Source of the DNA: Actinopolyspora mzabensis
Lineage (GTDB): Bacteria; Actinomycetota; Actinomycetes; Mycobacteriales; Pseudonocardiaceae
Direction: 5' to 3'
Length of the DNA stretch: 64,000 nt
Assembly (NCBI RefSeq): GCF_900101095.1
Contig: NZ_FNFM01000006.1
Location: 190,101-254,100 of the forward strand
Shown piece after piece: positions 17,839-26,154 of the stretch; within the stretch, counting starts at the first letter, position 1, and each line of letters begins with the position of its first letter. The notes under the pieces were generated by a model, which was given only the letters and a program-made list of their open reading frames with translations, was not told the origin of the DNA and did no database searches. Position numbers and translations under genes: made by a program.

Positions 17839-18717
17839 GTGCGCACAGCGAAGGCAGCCACGGCCGCAAGGAAGTTCGCAATGGAGTTCTCGGGAGTCGA
17901 GTTCCGTTACGCGGGCGGCGGGACATCCAGGTCCCGTCGTGCCGTCGTGGTGCTCGGCGTCCTGCTGGCCGTATTGGTCACCGGCTGTTCGGCGGCCACG
18001 TCCGAGTCGCGGCAGGTCGACGAAACCCCGTCGTCGACCCGGCGCGCGAAGGTGGATCTCTCCACGCTTCCGGACGCGACCACTTTCGGAACCACGCCCG
18101 ATTCCCCCTCCGATCCGGCACCGCATTCCGGGACCGACGGTGTGGTGCTGCGTGTGAAGCGGGACATCGCGGTACACGATTCCGTGGGTGGGGAAGCGAT
18201 CGCGCGGCTACCGGCTACCCAGTTCGAATCGCCGACCTGGGTTCCGGTGGTCGCCGAACGCGACGGCTGGGCACGAGTTCTGTTGCCTTCGCGTCCGAAC
18301 GGTTCGACCGGTTGGGTTCGGTTGGGAACCGAGAAAGTGCACAAAGCGCACTCCCCGTACGTCGTGGACGTCGACGTGGGGAACCGCCGGCTGGTGGTGC
18401 TCGAAAATGGTCGGGAACTCGGGTCCTGGAGCGTCGGGGTCGGTTCCGTGGATACGCCGACACCGAGGGGGCGCACTTTCATCCTCGCCTCCATCCGGGA
18501 GACGGTCAGCGATTTCAGCCCGATCATTCTGCCGCTCGGGACACACTCCGAGACCTACACCACGTACGGCGGTGGTCCCGGAACCGTCGCGTTGCACGGC
18601 TGGCCGGAACCCGAGGTCTTCGGTACGGCGAGCAGCGACGGATGTGTCCGAGTTCCCGGTGATGCGCTGCGGTTACTGCGGTCGCTGCCGTTGGGCACGC
18701 TTGTCCGGCTGCGCTGA
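17839..18717 (+). CDS. L,D-transpeptidase lipoprotein (YkuD domain)
   Basis: 292 residues. A lipobox LLAVLVTGC near residue 50 predicts a lipid-anchored exported protein. An SH3-like segment (VVLRVKRDIAVHDSVGGEAI to GWVRLG) precedes the YkuD catalytic domain (YVVDVDVGNRRLVVLENG onward). The active-site block ALHGWP ... SSDGCVRVP contains the catalytic Cys and matches the HXn[S/T]xGCxR family pattern, with Asp where His is common. Such enzymes make 3-3 peptidoglycan cross-links. GTG 17839 has GAGGAG 4 nt upstream. ATG 17881 with AAGGAAG at 6 nt would give a more normal short N-terminus and is equally possible. Confidence 0.9.
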   Translation: MRTAKAATAARKFAMEFSGVEFRYAGGGTSRSRRAVVVLGVLLAVLVTGCSAATSESRQVDETPSSTRRAKVDLSTLPDATTFGTTPDSPSDPAPHSGTDGVVLRVKRDIAVHDSVGGEAIARLPATQFESPTWVPVVAERDGWARVLLPSRPNGSTGWVRLGTEKVHKAHSPYVVDVDVGNRRLVVLENGRELGSWSVGVGSVDTPTPRGRTFILASIRETVSDFSPIILPLGTHSETYTTYGGGPGTVALHGWPEPEVFGTASSDGCVRVPGDALRLLRSLPLGTLVRLR

Positions 18718-18791
18718 GTGGGCGGACGGTGAGGCGTTTTCGCCGGCTCACCGTGCGAAATCCGCAGGTATTCGACGAAGGAAGTGTGACA

Positions 18792-19253
18792 GTGGCCAAG
18801 AAGACATACTTCGCGGGAAGCGTGGCCGCGACGGCGGGTCTGCTGATCGCGGGCACCCCGGCCCTGGCGGACAGTGTCGACAACGACGGCATCAACGTCG
18901 GCAACGACAACAACGCCAGTGTGCTGCCGGTCCAGCTCTGCGGTAACAACGTCGCCGTGCTGGGGGTTGTCGCCAACGTCCTTTCGAGCCAGTCCTCCGA
19001 GTGCGTCAACGCGCCGGTGGTCGATCACCCCAAGACCGGCGACGAGGGGCCCGAGGAGCCGGAGGAGCCCGACAACCCCGACGAGCCCGAGGAGCCGGAG
19101 GGGCCCGACAACCCCGACGAGCCCAAGAAGCCCGAGAAGCCGGAAGAGCCCAAGAAGCCCGACAACCCCGAGAAGCCGGGCAAGCCCAAGGAGGAGCTGC
19201 CCTCGGCGCCCACTCCGGTGAGCCACGAGGGCCACGCGGCCGTCACCGGCTGA
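18792..19253 (+). CDS. Chaplin-like small secreted protein with Pro/Glu/Lys repeat tail
   Basis: 153 residues. The signal peptide (KKTYFAGSVAATAGLLIAGTPALA) is followed by a short domain, VGNDNNASVLPVQLCGNNVA, then VLGVVANVLSSQSSEC. This resembles the chaplin domain, whose hallmark is a CGNxV..GLxNP..GNxC pattern with two Cys about 20 apart. Chaplins are amyloid-forming surface proteins of aerial hyphae. From about residue 75 comes a low-complexity tail of EEP, DNP, KKP and EKP tripeptides, probably an extended wall-spanning stalk. No sortase LPXTG is present. GTG 18792 lies 7 nt after AGGAAG; GTG 18786 is nearer the ribosome binding site and less likely. Similarity to chaplins is partial, so function is inferred. 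Confidence 0.75.
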   Translation: MAKKTYFAGSVAATAGLLIAGTPALADSVDNDGINVGNDNNASVLPVQLCGNNVAVLGVVANVLSSQSSECVNAPVVDHPKTGDEGPEEPEEPDNPDEPEEPEGPDNPDEPKKPEKPEEPKKPDNPEKPGKPKEELPSAPTPVSHEGHAAVTG

Positions 19254-19265
19254 CGCGTGCCGAAC

Positions 19266-19336
19266 GGACCCCGTACTCGCTCCCGAGAAGCCCTCGCCTC
19301 CGAAAGGGAGCGACCGGCTGGAGCGGTACGGGGTCC
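19266..19336. terminator. Bidirectional hairpin between chaplin-like gene and hisC
   Basis: GGACCCCGTAC (19266-19276) is a perfect complement of GTACGGGGTCC (19326-19336), with a second inner pair CGCTCCC / GGGAGCG. It sits between convergent genes. Confidence 0.75.
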
Positions 19337-19370
19337 CGTTTCGTCGGGGCGCCGATACCGTCCGAGATCA

Positions 19371-20420
19371 TCACCGGAACGAGGCGGCGGCCTTGAGCAG
19401 CGCGTCGTTCTCCTCGGGGGAACCGATGGTGATCCGCACACCGTCTCCGGCGAAGGCCCGTACCACCACCCGGTGCTCCGCGCAGTGCTCGTCGAAGGCC
19501 GCGCTGCCTTCCCCGAGCGGCAGCCACACGAAGTTCGCCTCGCTGGGAGGAACCTCGTAGCCGAGTTCGAGCAGCGCTTCGCGTACCCGGGTTCGCTCGG
19601 TGGCGATCTCGGCGCAGCGCCGTTCCAGTTCCGTGGTCGCGCTCAGCGAGGCCACCGCCGCCCGCTGGGCGACCGCGTTCACGCTGAACGGGATGTAGAC
19701 CTTGCGCAACGCGGTGATGATCTCGGGGGCGCCCACCGCGTAGCCCACGCGCAGCCCCGCCAGGCCGTACGCCTTGGAGAAGGTCCGCAGCGACACCACG
19801 TTGTCCCGCTGCCGAGTGAGTTCCACGCCGTCCGGTGCTTCGGGATCGGTCACGAACTCCCGGTACGCCTCGTCCAGCACCACCACCACTTCCGACGGAA
19901 CGCGCCGCAGGAAAGCCTCCAGGTCCTCCCGGCGCAACGAGGTTCCCGTCGGGTTGTTGGGCGTGCAGACGAAAACCACCCGGGTAGCCGGGGTGATCGC
20001 GCGCAGCATCGCTTCCAGGTCCAGCTCTTGCTCCGGGGTGAGCGGAACACGGACCTCCTCGGCGCCCGCCACGCGGGTGAGGATCGGGTAGGCCTCGAAC
20101 GAACGCCACGGAAAGACGACCTCGTCCCCCGGCTCACAGGTGGCCTGCACGATCTGCTGGCACAGCGCCACCGAACCACAGCCCACCGCGATGCGGTCGG
20201 TTGTGACCTCCAGCCGCTCGGCCAACGTTGCCACGAGTTCGGTCGCGGCCATGTCGGGGTAGCGGTGCACGTCGTGCGCCGCTCGTGTGATGGCCTCCAC
20301 CACACTCGGCAGCGGCCCGGCGGATACCTCGTTGCTAGCCAACTTGACCGAACCCGGCACCGTCCTACCCGCGACGTAGGCGGGCAGTTTCTCGAGGTCG
20401 GAACGGATGCGCACGCTCAT
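19371..20420 (-). CDS. hisC: Histidinol-phosphate / aromatic aminotransferase
   Basis: 349-residue class I/II PLP aminotransferase. ASNEVSAGPLPSVVEAI and RYPDMAATELVATLAE are HisC-type N-terminal motifs. FVCTPNNPTGT and VLDEAYREF bind PLP, and TFSKAYGLAGLRVGY contains the PLP-linking Lys. It probably converts imidazole-acetol phosphate to histidinol phosphate, or acts on phenylpyruvate like the actinobacterial PatA/HisC2 group (Mycobacterium tuberculosis Rv3772 is of this type). It is not in a his operon, which favours the second role. ATG 20420 has AAGGAG 6 nt upstream. Confidence 0.88.
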   Translation of the reverse strand: MSVRIRSDLEKLPAYVAGRTVPGSVKLASNEVSAGPLPSVVEAITRAAHDVHRYPDMAATELVATLAERLEVTTDRIAVGCGSVALCQQIVQATCEPGDEVVFPWRSFEAYPILTRVAGAEEVRVPLTPEQELDLEAMLRAITPATRVVFVCTPNNPTGTSLRREDLEAFLRRVPSEVVVVLDEAYREFVTDPEAPDGVELTRQRDNVVSLRTFSKAYGLAGLRVGYAVGAPEIITALRKVYIPFSVNAVAQRAAVASLSATTELERRCAEIATERTRVREALLELGYEVPPSEANFVWLPLGEGSAAFDEHCAEHRVVVRAFAGDGVRITIGSPEENDALLKAAASFR

Positions 20421-20603
20421 TGACCACTCCTTGCTCTGCTCGTGGCGGCTCGTACGGGCCGCGGTGCGACAGTATCCCGCCGGGTGCTCGCGACAGGACC
20501 TTCGGTCGATTCGTTCCTAGTTTCTGATCCGGAGAGAGCAATGATGGGAGGACTCCTCGGAAGCAATGTCGACATTCCCACGGCTCTTTTCCGTCACAGT
20601 ACG

Positions 20604-20634
20604 TTGACGGGAGTTCACCCTCGCGTGGTTATCT
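20604..20634 (+). promoter_or_regulatory. Probable promoter of the dienelactone-hydrolase-like gene
   Basis: TTGACG (20604-20609) and TTATCT (20629-20634) are separated by 19 bp. The -10 ends 6 nt before the ATG at 20641, so the mRNA would be leaderless. Confidence 0.45.
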
Positions 20635-20640
20635 GCGCGT

Positions 20641-21345
20641 ATGATCCAAACCAGGACCGAGACGATCGCGCTCACCAATGACACCCGCCTCAGGCTGACG
20701 GTCGCCGAACCAGACAACGTGGTTCGAGGTGGGGTCGTGGTCCTGCACGAGGCAAGAGGAGTCACGGACTACACGAGAGTCCTGGTGGCGGCGCTCGCCG
20801 ATGAGGGCTGGCTCACGGTGGCGCCGCACCTGTACCACCGCGACGGCACCGACGAGCTCCCCACCGAGGAAACCCCGCACCGGGTGGCGGAGCAGGTGAG
20901 CAGGCTTTCCGGCGAATCCGTGCTCGCCGACACCGACGCCGCCTTCGTCTGGCTGGCCGATCGGGGCGTTTCCAGCGACCGACAGGGCATCATCGGGTTC
21001 GACATCGGTGGCACCGCCGCTCTCATGGTGGCCTCCAGCAGACGACTGGGTGCGGCCGTGACCGTGGGTGGTGACGGCATCGTCACACCGCTCGCGGAGG
21101 GCTTCTCGCCGCTGGTCGACATCGTGGGGGAACTGAGCTGCCCCTGGCTCGGGCTGTACGGCGAGCAGGACGGCCGAACCCCCGCGGCGGAGCTCGACAA
21201 GCTGCGCGCCGCCGCGACCGCAGCCGAGTCCGTTACCGACGTGGTGCGCTACCCGAACGCCGATCACCGCTTCGACACCGATCCGGAGGCCGCGGCGGAG
21301 GCGTGGCAACGTGCCCGCAACTGGCTCGATCTGCACCTGCGCTGA
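20641..21345 (+). CDS. Dienelactone hydrolase family protein with altered nucleophile
   Basis: 234-residue alpha/beta hydrolase. VVVLHEARGVTDYTRVLVAALADEGW is the family N-terminal motif including the conserved Glu. IIGFDIGGTAALMV occupies the nucleophile elbow, where dienelactone hydrolases have Cys (GFCxGG); here it is Asp. GLYGEQDGRTP supplies the usual catalytic Asp, and PNADHRFD the His. A hydrolase with an Asp nucleophile is known in other alpha/beta families (haloalkane dehalogenases, epoxide hydrolases), so activity is possible, but the substrate is unknown. There is no ribosome binding site; the start is set by a likely leaderless promoter. Length is normal. Confidence 0.82.
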   Translation: MIQTRTETIALTNDTRLRLTVAEPDNVVRGGVVVLHEARGVTDYTRVLVAALADEGWLTVAPHLYHRDGTDELPTEETPHRVAEQVSRLSGESVLADTDAAFVWLADRGVSSDRQGIIGFDIGGTAALMVASSRRLGAAVTVGGDGIVTPLAEGFSPLVDIVGELSCPWLGLYGEQDGRTPAAELDKLRAAATAAESVTDVVRYPNADHRFDTDPEAAAEAWQRARNWLDLHLR

Positions 21346-21467
21346 GCGGGGTCCGGTCTCCCGGACCCCTCGTCCGGCGCGGGCGGTGGATTCGCGGGAA
21401 ATTTTCGGTCGAACCGCGCGGGTGCCACCTGTGGCCCCGGGAGGCGGTGGTGGGTTAGGAAGCTGTT

Positions 21468-23441
21468 ATGACTTCAAGCACCACACCCGAGCTGCTCTGG
21501 CAACCCTCACCCGAGTGGGTTCGGCAGACCCGCGTCGGCAGGTTCCGCGACTGGCTGTGGAAACACCGGGAGCTGGACCTGCCCGACTACCGCGCGCTCT
21601 GGCGCTGGTCGGTCGAGGACCTGGCCGGGTTCTGGTCGGCCGTGGCCGACTTTTTCGGGGTCTCCTTCCACGAATCCCCGGAGCGGGTGCTGAGTGCCGA
21701 GACCATGCCGGGAGCCGAGTGGTTTCCCGGCGCACGGTTGAACTACGCGGAACACGCGTTGTGCGTGGGCCCGGGCAAGGACGACGCCCGCACCGCCGTG
21801 ATCTTCGAACGCGAGGACGGCCACGGCGAGACGATCACCTTCGGCGAGCTGCGCTCGCGAGTGGCCGCGGTCAGGGCGGGACTGGTCGAGCTGGGAGTCC
21901 GCAGCGGTGACCGGGTGGCGGCGCTGGTGCCGAACAGCCCCGAGACGCTGGTGGCGTTCCTCGCGACCGCCAGCCTGGGCGCTGTCTGGTCCTCCTGTTC
22001 TCCGGACTTCGGGCTGCGCGCGGTGGCGGACCGCTTCGTGCAGATCGAACCCAAGGTGCTGCTGACCGTCAACGGGTATCGCTACGGCGGCAGGGAGTTC
22101 GACATCACCGGCACAGTCGAGGAGCTCCGGGGGCAGCTGCCCGGACTCGGTGCCACGGTCTCGATCGACTACGTGCCGGGTGCGGCGTCGCCGTCGGGCA
22201 CCGTCGACTGGCGGGACATGGTGGAACGACACGCCGACGCGGAGCTCTCCTTCGAGTCGGTGCCGTTCGATCATCCGCTGTGGGTGCTCTACTCCTCCGG
22301 CACCACCGGGCTGCCCAAGGGCATCGTGCACGGGCACGGCGGGATCGTGCTGGAGCACCTCAAGGCGATCGGGCTGCACTGCGACCTGGGGCCGGGGGAC
22401 AGGTTCTGCTGGTTCACCACCACCGGCTGGATGATGTGGAACTTCCTGGTGGGTGGGCTGCTGACCGGCTCGGCCATCGTGCTGTTCGACGGCAGTCCCG
22501 TGCATCCCGGGACGGACACGCTGTGGGAACTGTCCGCGCGGCACGGCGTGAGCTACTTCGGGACCTCCGCCCCGTTCATCCAGACCTGCCGCAAGCGGGG
22601 CTTGCGTCCGGCCACCGACCACGACCTCTCCCGGCTGCGGACCGTCGGCTCCACCGGGGCGCCACTGACCGCCGACGGGTTCGGTTGGATCGCCGAGGAG
22701 GTCGGGCACGAGGTGCAGATCGCCAGCGTCTCCGGCGGCACCGATCTGTGTACCGCCTTCGTCGGGGCCTCGCCCGACGTCCCGGTGTGGTTGGGCGAGA
22801 TCTCCTGCCCCATGCTGGGCGCCTCGGTCGCCGCCTACGACGAGCACGGGGACGAGACGTACGACGAGGTCGGCGAGCTGGTGCTGACCAAGCCGATGCC
22901 GAGCATGCCGGTGTACTTCTGGAACGACCCGGACGGCAGCAGGCTGCTGGAGGCGTACTTCGACACCTACCCCGGCATCTGGCGGCACGGGGACTGGGTG
23001 CGGATCACCGAGCGGGGGTCACTGGTCATCTACGGGCGCAGTGACTCCACCCTCAACCGCGGTGGCATCCGGATGGGCACGGCGGAGTTCTACCGCGTGG
23101 TCGAGGGGTTCGACGAGGTTTTCGACTCGCTGGTCATCGACACTTCCGGCGCGGGGGAAACCGACGGGGAGCTGTTGTGCTTCCTGGTGCTGGCGGAAGG
23201 GGTCGAGCTGGAGACGCTGGAACCGGCGCTGCGGGAGCGGTTGCGCGACGAACTCTCGCCCCGGCACGTGCCGAATCGCTTCCTCGTGATCGGTGAGGTA
23301 CCGCACACCCTCAACGGCAAGAAGCTCGAAGTGCCCGTCAAGAAGATCCTGGCGGGGGCCGCACCGGAGAGCGCGGTCAGCATGGACGCCTTGCGGAACC
23401 CCGGTTCACTGCGACCCTTCATCGAGATGACCAGCGGTTGA
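21468..23441 (+). CDS. Acetoacetate-CoA ligase (acetoacetyl-CoA synthetase)
   Basis: 657-residue adenylate-forming enzyme that activates acetoacetate to acetoacetyl-CoA with ATP. The N-terminal ACAS-like region (LLWQPSPEWVRQTRVGRFRDW) is typical of this subfamily. The AMP-binding P-loop is LYSSGTTGLPKGIVHGHGG, followed by FTTTGWMMWNFLVGGLL. The hinge DWVRITERGSLVIYGRSD and the C-terminal acylation Lys region HTLNGKKLEVPVKKIL are intact. AGGAAG lies 5 nt before the ATG. It stands alone, so links to ketone-body or polyhydroxybutyrate turnover are inferred only. Confidence 0.92.
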   Translation: MTSSTTPELLWQPSPEWVRQTRVGRFRDWLWKHRELDLPDYRALWRWSVEDLAGFWSAVADFFGVSFHESPERVLSAETMPGAEWFPGARLNYAEHALCVGPGKDDARTAVIFEREDGHGETITFGELRSRVAAVRAGLVELGVRSGDRVAALVPNSPETLVAFLATASLGAVWSSCSPDFGLRAVADRFVQIEPKVLLTVNGYRYGGREFDITGTVEELRGQLPGLGATVSIDYVPGAASPSGTVDWRDMVERHADAELSFESVPFDHPLWVLYSSGTTGLPKGIVHGHGGIVLEHLKAIGLHCDLGPGDRFCWFTTTGWMMWNFLVGGLLTGSAIVLFDGSPVHPGTDTLWELSARHGVSYFGTSAPFIQTCRKRGLRPATDHDLSRLRTVGSTGAPLTADGFGWIAEEVGHEVQIASVSGGTDLCTAFVGASPDVPVWLGEISCPMLGASVAAYDEHGDETYDEVGELVLTKPMPSMPVYFWNDPDGSRLLEAYFDTYPGIWRHGDWVRITERGSLVIYGRSDSTLNRGGIRMGTAEFYRVVEGFDEVFDSLVIDTSGAGETDGELLCFLVLAEGVELETLEPALRERLRDELSPRHVPNRFLVIGEVPHTLNGKKLEVPVKKILAGAAPESAVSMDALRNPGSLRPFIEMTSG

Positions 23442-23563
23442 GCTGATCGCGTGCCGTGCGGCGGCGGGGGGTCGGTACCGACGATGGTCAATGACGACCC
23501 CCCGTTGTGATTCGGCACGAGGGAGTGTGTATGGTTTACATCAGTGGCTGAGAGGAACTACCC

Positions 23564-23653
23564 GGAGGCTTCGCCTAGTCTGGTCTATGGCGCCGCACTG
23601 CTAATGCGGTAAGGGGCAACCCCCCTTCCCGGGTTCGAATCCCGGAGCCTCCG
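23564..23653 (+). tRNA. tRNA-Ser (anticodon GCU)
   Basis: Acceptor GGAGGCT pairs with AGCCTCC (23646-23652), with discriminator G 23653. The anticodon loop in CCGCA-CTGCTAA-TGCGG reads GCT. A long variable arm and GGTTCGAATCC are present. Confidence 0.97.
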
Positions 23654-23658
23654 CCAGG

Positions 23659-23678
23659 ACTCCCACTCCGGTGGGAGT
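23659..23678 (+). terminator. Hairpin between the two tRNA genes
   Basis: Perfect arms ACTCCCAC and GTGGGAGT enclose a TCCG tetraloop directly after tRNA-Ser. It may act as a terminator or a processing signal if the two tRNAs are co-transcribed. Confidence 0.55.
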
Positions 23679-23692
23679 TCACAACTGAACAC

Positions 23693-23765
23693 GCGCCCGT
23701 AGCTCAACGGATAGAGCATCTGACTACGGATCAGAAGGTTTGGGGTTCGAATCCCTACGGGCGCA
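23693..23765 (+). tRNA. tRNA-Arg (anticodon ACG)
   Basis: Acceptor GCGCCCG pairs with CGGGCGC (23758-23764), discriminator A 23765. The anticodon stem-loop TCTGA-CTACGGA-TCAGA reads ACG. Its 3' end (GGGGTTCGAATCCCTACGGG) is the likely attachment site of the adjacent integrase-bearing remnant. Confidence 0.97.
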
Positions 23766-23841
23766 CATTATCGCAGGTCAGGGGCGGTTTCGGGGCAATC
23801 CGGAGCCGCCCCGCTGCTGTGCGGTACACATTTTGTACACA

Positions 23842-24346
23842 TCACGCCTGATCGGCCCCGAGCTCGTCGGCCGGTGCCAGTGCCCGCGAGCGGGCCGCGT
23901 CCATCCGATCCGCTATTTCGTCCAGCCGATCCGGGAACAAGTGCCCGTAGATGTCCAGCGTCAACGTCGCGGTCTTGTGGCCGAGCATCTGTTGGACCAC
24001 CTTCACGTCCGCGCCGGACGCGATCGCCAGTGACGCCGTGGTGTGCCGCAAGGTGTGCAGACTCAGCCCGTCCAGGTGATCGAGCTTGGCTTCCCGAACC
24101 GCGGGGGCGAACACCCGCGTGCGAAAGTTCGCATACCGCAACGGCTGCCCTCGGCGGCTGGTGAACACGAACGCTTCGGAGCGCTGCCCGGAAACCACCG
24201 GGCGCAGCTCGTCGGCCAAGAACGCGGGAAGCGGAACGGTGCGCCGTTCGTGGGTCTTCGGGTCGGTGAGGTACGTCTCCGCCGAATCCTTGGCGAAGGC
24301 TTCGACTACGTGCACCCGCCGGGCGTCCACCAACACGAGGTAGGGC
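23842..24346 (-). pseudogene. int: Truncated tyrosine recombinase (integrase), C-terminal half
   Basis: About 165 residues of a phage/ICE-type tyrosine integrase. The catalytic core C-terminus is intact: LSLHTLRHTTASLAIASG (HxxR), QQMLGHKTATLTLDIYGHLF (His and nucleophile Tyr). The N-terminal arm-binding domain and the first catalytic Arg box are missing. Homology starts at about 24335 (ARRVHVVEAFAKDSAETYL), exactly where the Imm1 gene ends on the same strand, so a deletion joined the two. The frame stays open to 24471 inside Imm1 but that part is not integrase-like. Full-length relatives are about 370-400 residues. The remnant abuts tRNA-Arg, a usual integration site, and should be inactive. 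Confidence 0.85.
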
Positions 24347-24796
24347 TCAGATCCATTGGCCGAGCTGCCAGTGAATACAGCCGGGTCGCTGACCGGTGCG
24401 GCAGTATTCGGCGATGGCCTGGCGGGCCTGGACGAGGGGCAGCGAGGCTGACGCGGGGAACCAAAGGTCACCTTCGGGGTCGAACAGCAGCGAGGGAGTG
24501 TCTTCGGTAGTGGGGTTGTAGGAGTCGGCGAGATCTTGATGCTCCGGGGTGCCGTCGTGGTAGTTCACCGATGCCCACCCCCCTGGGTGGGTGCTGATCC
24601 TGAGTCGGTGCGGTGGAAATTCATCACTCGCACCGTCGCTGCTTTCGCGGCACGGGCGATCCCATGCGTACACCTGCGAGTGGGGCGTAGCGAGGACAGC
24701 GTCGATGATTTCGTTGATTTCTTCGGTAGTACGGGCGTAGTGGAACTCGCGGCCGAGGATGGCGGTGACGACGGTACTGATAGCGATCGTGGTCAT
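24347..24796 (-). CDS. Imm1-family immunity protein
   Basis: 149 residues. The C-terminal block GDLWFPASASLPLVQARQAI followed by AEYCRTGQRPGCIHWQ fits the actinobacterial Imm1 family, whose members neutralise nucleic-acid deaminase and other polymorphic toxins. The middle part HPGGWASVNYHDGTPEHQDL is the usual beta region. The start ATG overlaps the stop of the upstream toxin gene as ATGA, so toxin and antidote are translationally coupled. It immediately precedes the truncated integrase. Family assignment is by motif recognition; specificity for the neighbouring deaminase is inferred from position. Confidence 0.78.
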   Translation of the reverse strand: MTTIAISTVVTAILGREFHYARTTEEINEIIDAVLATPHSQVYAWDRPCRESSDGASDEFPPHRLRISTHPGGWASVNYHDGTPEHQDLADSYNPTTEDTPSLLFDPEGDLWFPASASLPLVQARQAIAEYCRTGQRPGCIHWQLGQWI

Positions 24797-25530
24797 GGTT
24801 GGGCTTCTCCGTGGATGGTGACGGGGTGTTGTTTTCCGGGTTCCCAGACGACCAGCGTGTACCCGCGAGGCAGGATGGCACGCACCGCTATCATGCACCG
24901 CTGAGGTCCGGTGCACATGTCCTTGTTCAGAATCACGACGCCGTAAGTCTGCCCGCGCTCCTTCATCCGCTGGGCATACTTCGTTTCCACGTGGGTGTAT
25001 ACCCCTGGTGCCCCCCGTGGGTCGAAGCTGGGGAACACGGTGGAGTTGTGCAGGGTGAGGCGAGCGCGTTCGGATTCGTCGTCGCGTCCGCTGCTCTCGG
25101 TGAGTTCGGTGCCGTCCTGGTCGTAGGTGAGTCCGGTGGTCTGCCCTCCGGTGTATTTCGGCAGTCGTTCGCGGACCTGGTCGATCCACGAGCGGTTTCG
25201 GGAGGCGTCGGTGGGAATCCGGGGTGTGGTCGAGGGGTGTGGCAAGCTCGGCGGCGGCTGCTCTCCGCTCACGCCGAGGGTGGCGAGGTAGCCCACCAGG
25301 TGTCCGCGGGTGTTCTCGGACAGCGCGAGCACGTCGTCGATGAGCTCACGGGCTCGGTCGAGCAGCGCCACGGCCTGGGCCAGTTCGGGTGAGGTGCTGC
25401 CCTGGCCGATCTCGGTCAGGGTGGGCAGGGCGTACTCCTCGATCCATGCCCGCGCCGGGTGCAGTTGTTGGGGTGGCAGTCTCCCGAGCATGGCGGCGAG
25501 GGTGTTGCCCACCTCCTCCACGTGGGACAT
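24793..25530 (-). CDS. DddA-like (SCP1.201-type) DNA deaminase toxin
   Basis: 245 residues. The first 90 are predicted helical (VEEVGNTLAAMLGRLP, PELAQAVALLDRARELIDDV), then a Pro-rich linker, then a deaminase domain from about 123. That domain begins LPKYTGGQTTGLTYDQDG. The zinc/catalytic motifs are HVE at 180-182 and a Cys pair at C206 and C212 (NKDMCTGPQRCM), followed by ILPRGYTLVVWEPG. This layout matches the DddA-like cytidine deaminase family that acts on double-stranded DNA and is used in bacterial competition. The protein is short and has no visible secretion domain, so its delivery route is unclear; the helical N-terminus may interact with the preceding small protein. GAGGAG lies 8 nt upstream of the ATG. 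Downstream Imm1 overlaps it. Confidence 0.78.
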   Translation of the reverse strand: MSHVEEVGNTLAAMLGRLPPQQLHPARAWIEEYALPTLTEIGQGSTSPELAQAVALLDRARELIDDVLALSENTRGHLVGYLATLGVSGEQPPPSLPHPSTTPRIPTDASRNRSWIDQVRERLPKYTGGQTTGLTYDQDGTELTESSGRDDESERARLTLHNSTVFPSFDPRGAPGVYTHVETKYAQRMKERGQTYGVVILNKDMCTGPQRCMIAVRAILPRGYTLVVWEPGKQHPVTIHGEAQP

Positions 25531-25540
25531 GGCGGGCTCC

Positions 25541-25789
25541 TCACAGCACGGCGGAGAACGAACGGACGTGCTCGGCTGCCTCCATCGCCGCCTGCACGGC
25601 TTCTCCTGCCTTCTCGTGGGCGATGCCGAACAGGTGTAATGCCTGCCGCACGTCGTGGTTGGTGCTGGTCCCGGCGACCTGGTTCAGTTGCTTACGCAGC
25701 TCGTCGAGCGTGGTCTGCATCGCCTGCAGCTCACCGGCGGGCGTGGTGTCGATGATCTGCTGAAGCTGGTCGCGAATCTCGTCGAGCAT
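25541..25789 (-). CDS. Small helical protein upstream of the deaminase toxin
   Basis: 82 residues, nearly all predicted helix (LDEIRDQLQQIIDTTPAGEL, then HEKAGEAVQAAMEAAEHVRSF). AGGAAG lies 8 nt before ATG 25789; the open frame to 25831 has a Cys-rich, unlikely extension. It ends 10 nt before the toxin ATG, so they share an mRNA. Size and helical character recall the small chaperone or WXG100-like partners found before secreted toxins, but no WXG motif is present. Function is unknown; a toxin-partner role is an inference from position. Confidence 0.7.
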   Translation of the reverse strand: MLDEIRDQLQQIIDTTPAGELQAMQTTLDELRKQLNQVAGTSTNHDVRQALHLFGIAHEKAGEAVQAAMEAAEHVRSFSAVL

Positions 25790-25905
25790 CGCAAGTCTTC
25801 CTCGTAAGGGGAAACAACATCGGATGGGCACTGCCCGGCCGGGCGAGCAGGGGGAGGGCTGCAGGCCGGGCGGCGACGGCCCGGCGACGGGCGTCGGGCC
25901 GTGTC

Positions 25906-26154
25906 TTACAGGGCGCGGAGTCCGGCGAGAATGCGGGCAAGAGTGGTCCGGTCGAGGGACCAGCCGGACAGAACCGCCCCGCCCCGAGATGTGTTCCGGT
26001 TGCTGGTGTCGTGGCGATCACTGCCCGGAGACCGTGTTGGGTGGTGGGTCCCCGCTGCCGTGAGGTCACCGGACAACACGGGCATGTGCTCCGGCAGCCG
26101 ACAGGGGCGGAACCCGTGTCGACCGAGGTAGAGCCGATCCGGACGGGGGCTCAT
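25906..26154 (-). CDS. Hypothetical protein, island small gene C
   Basis: 82 residues, basic. No family is recognised. The C-terminus GWSLDRTTLARILAGLRAL could form a helix pair. It is accepted as real because its ATG overlaps the stop of the preceding gene as ATGA, continuing a chain of overlapping small genes. Confidence 0.55.
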   Translation of the reverse strand: MSPRPDRLYLGRHGFRPCRLPEHMPVLSGDLTAAGTHHPTRSPGSDRHDTSNRNTSRGGAVLSGWSLDRTTLARILAGLRAL

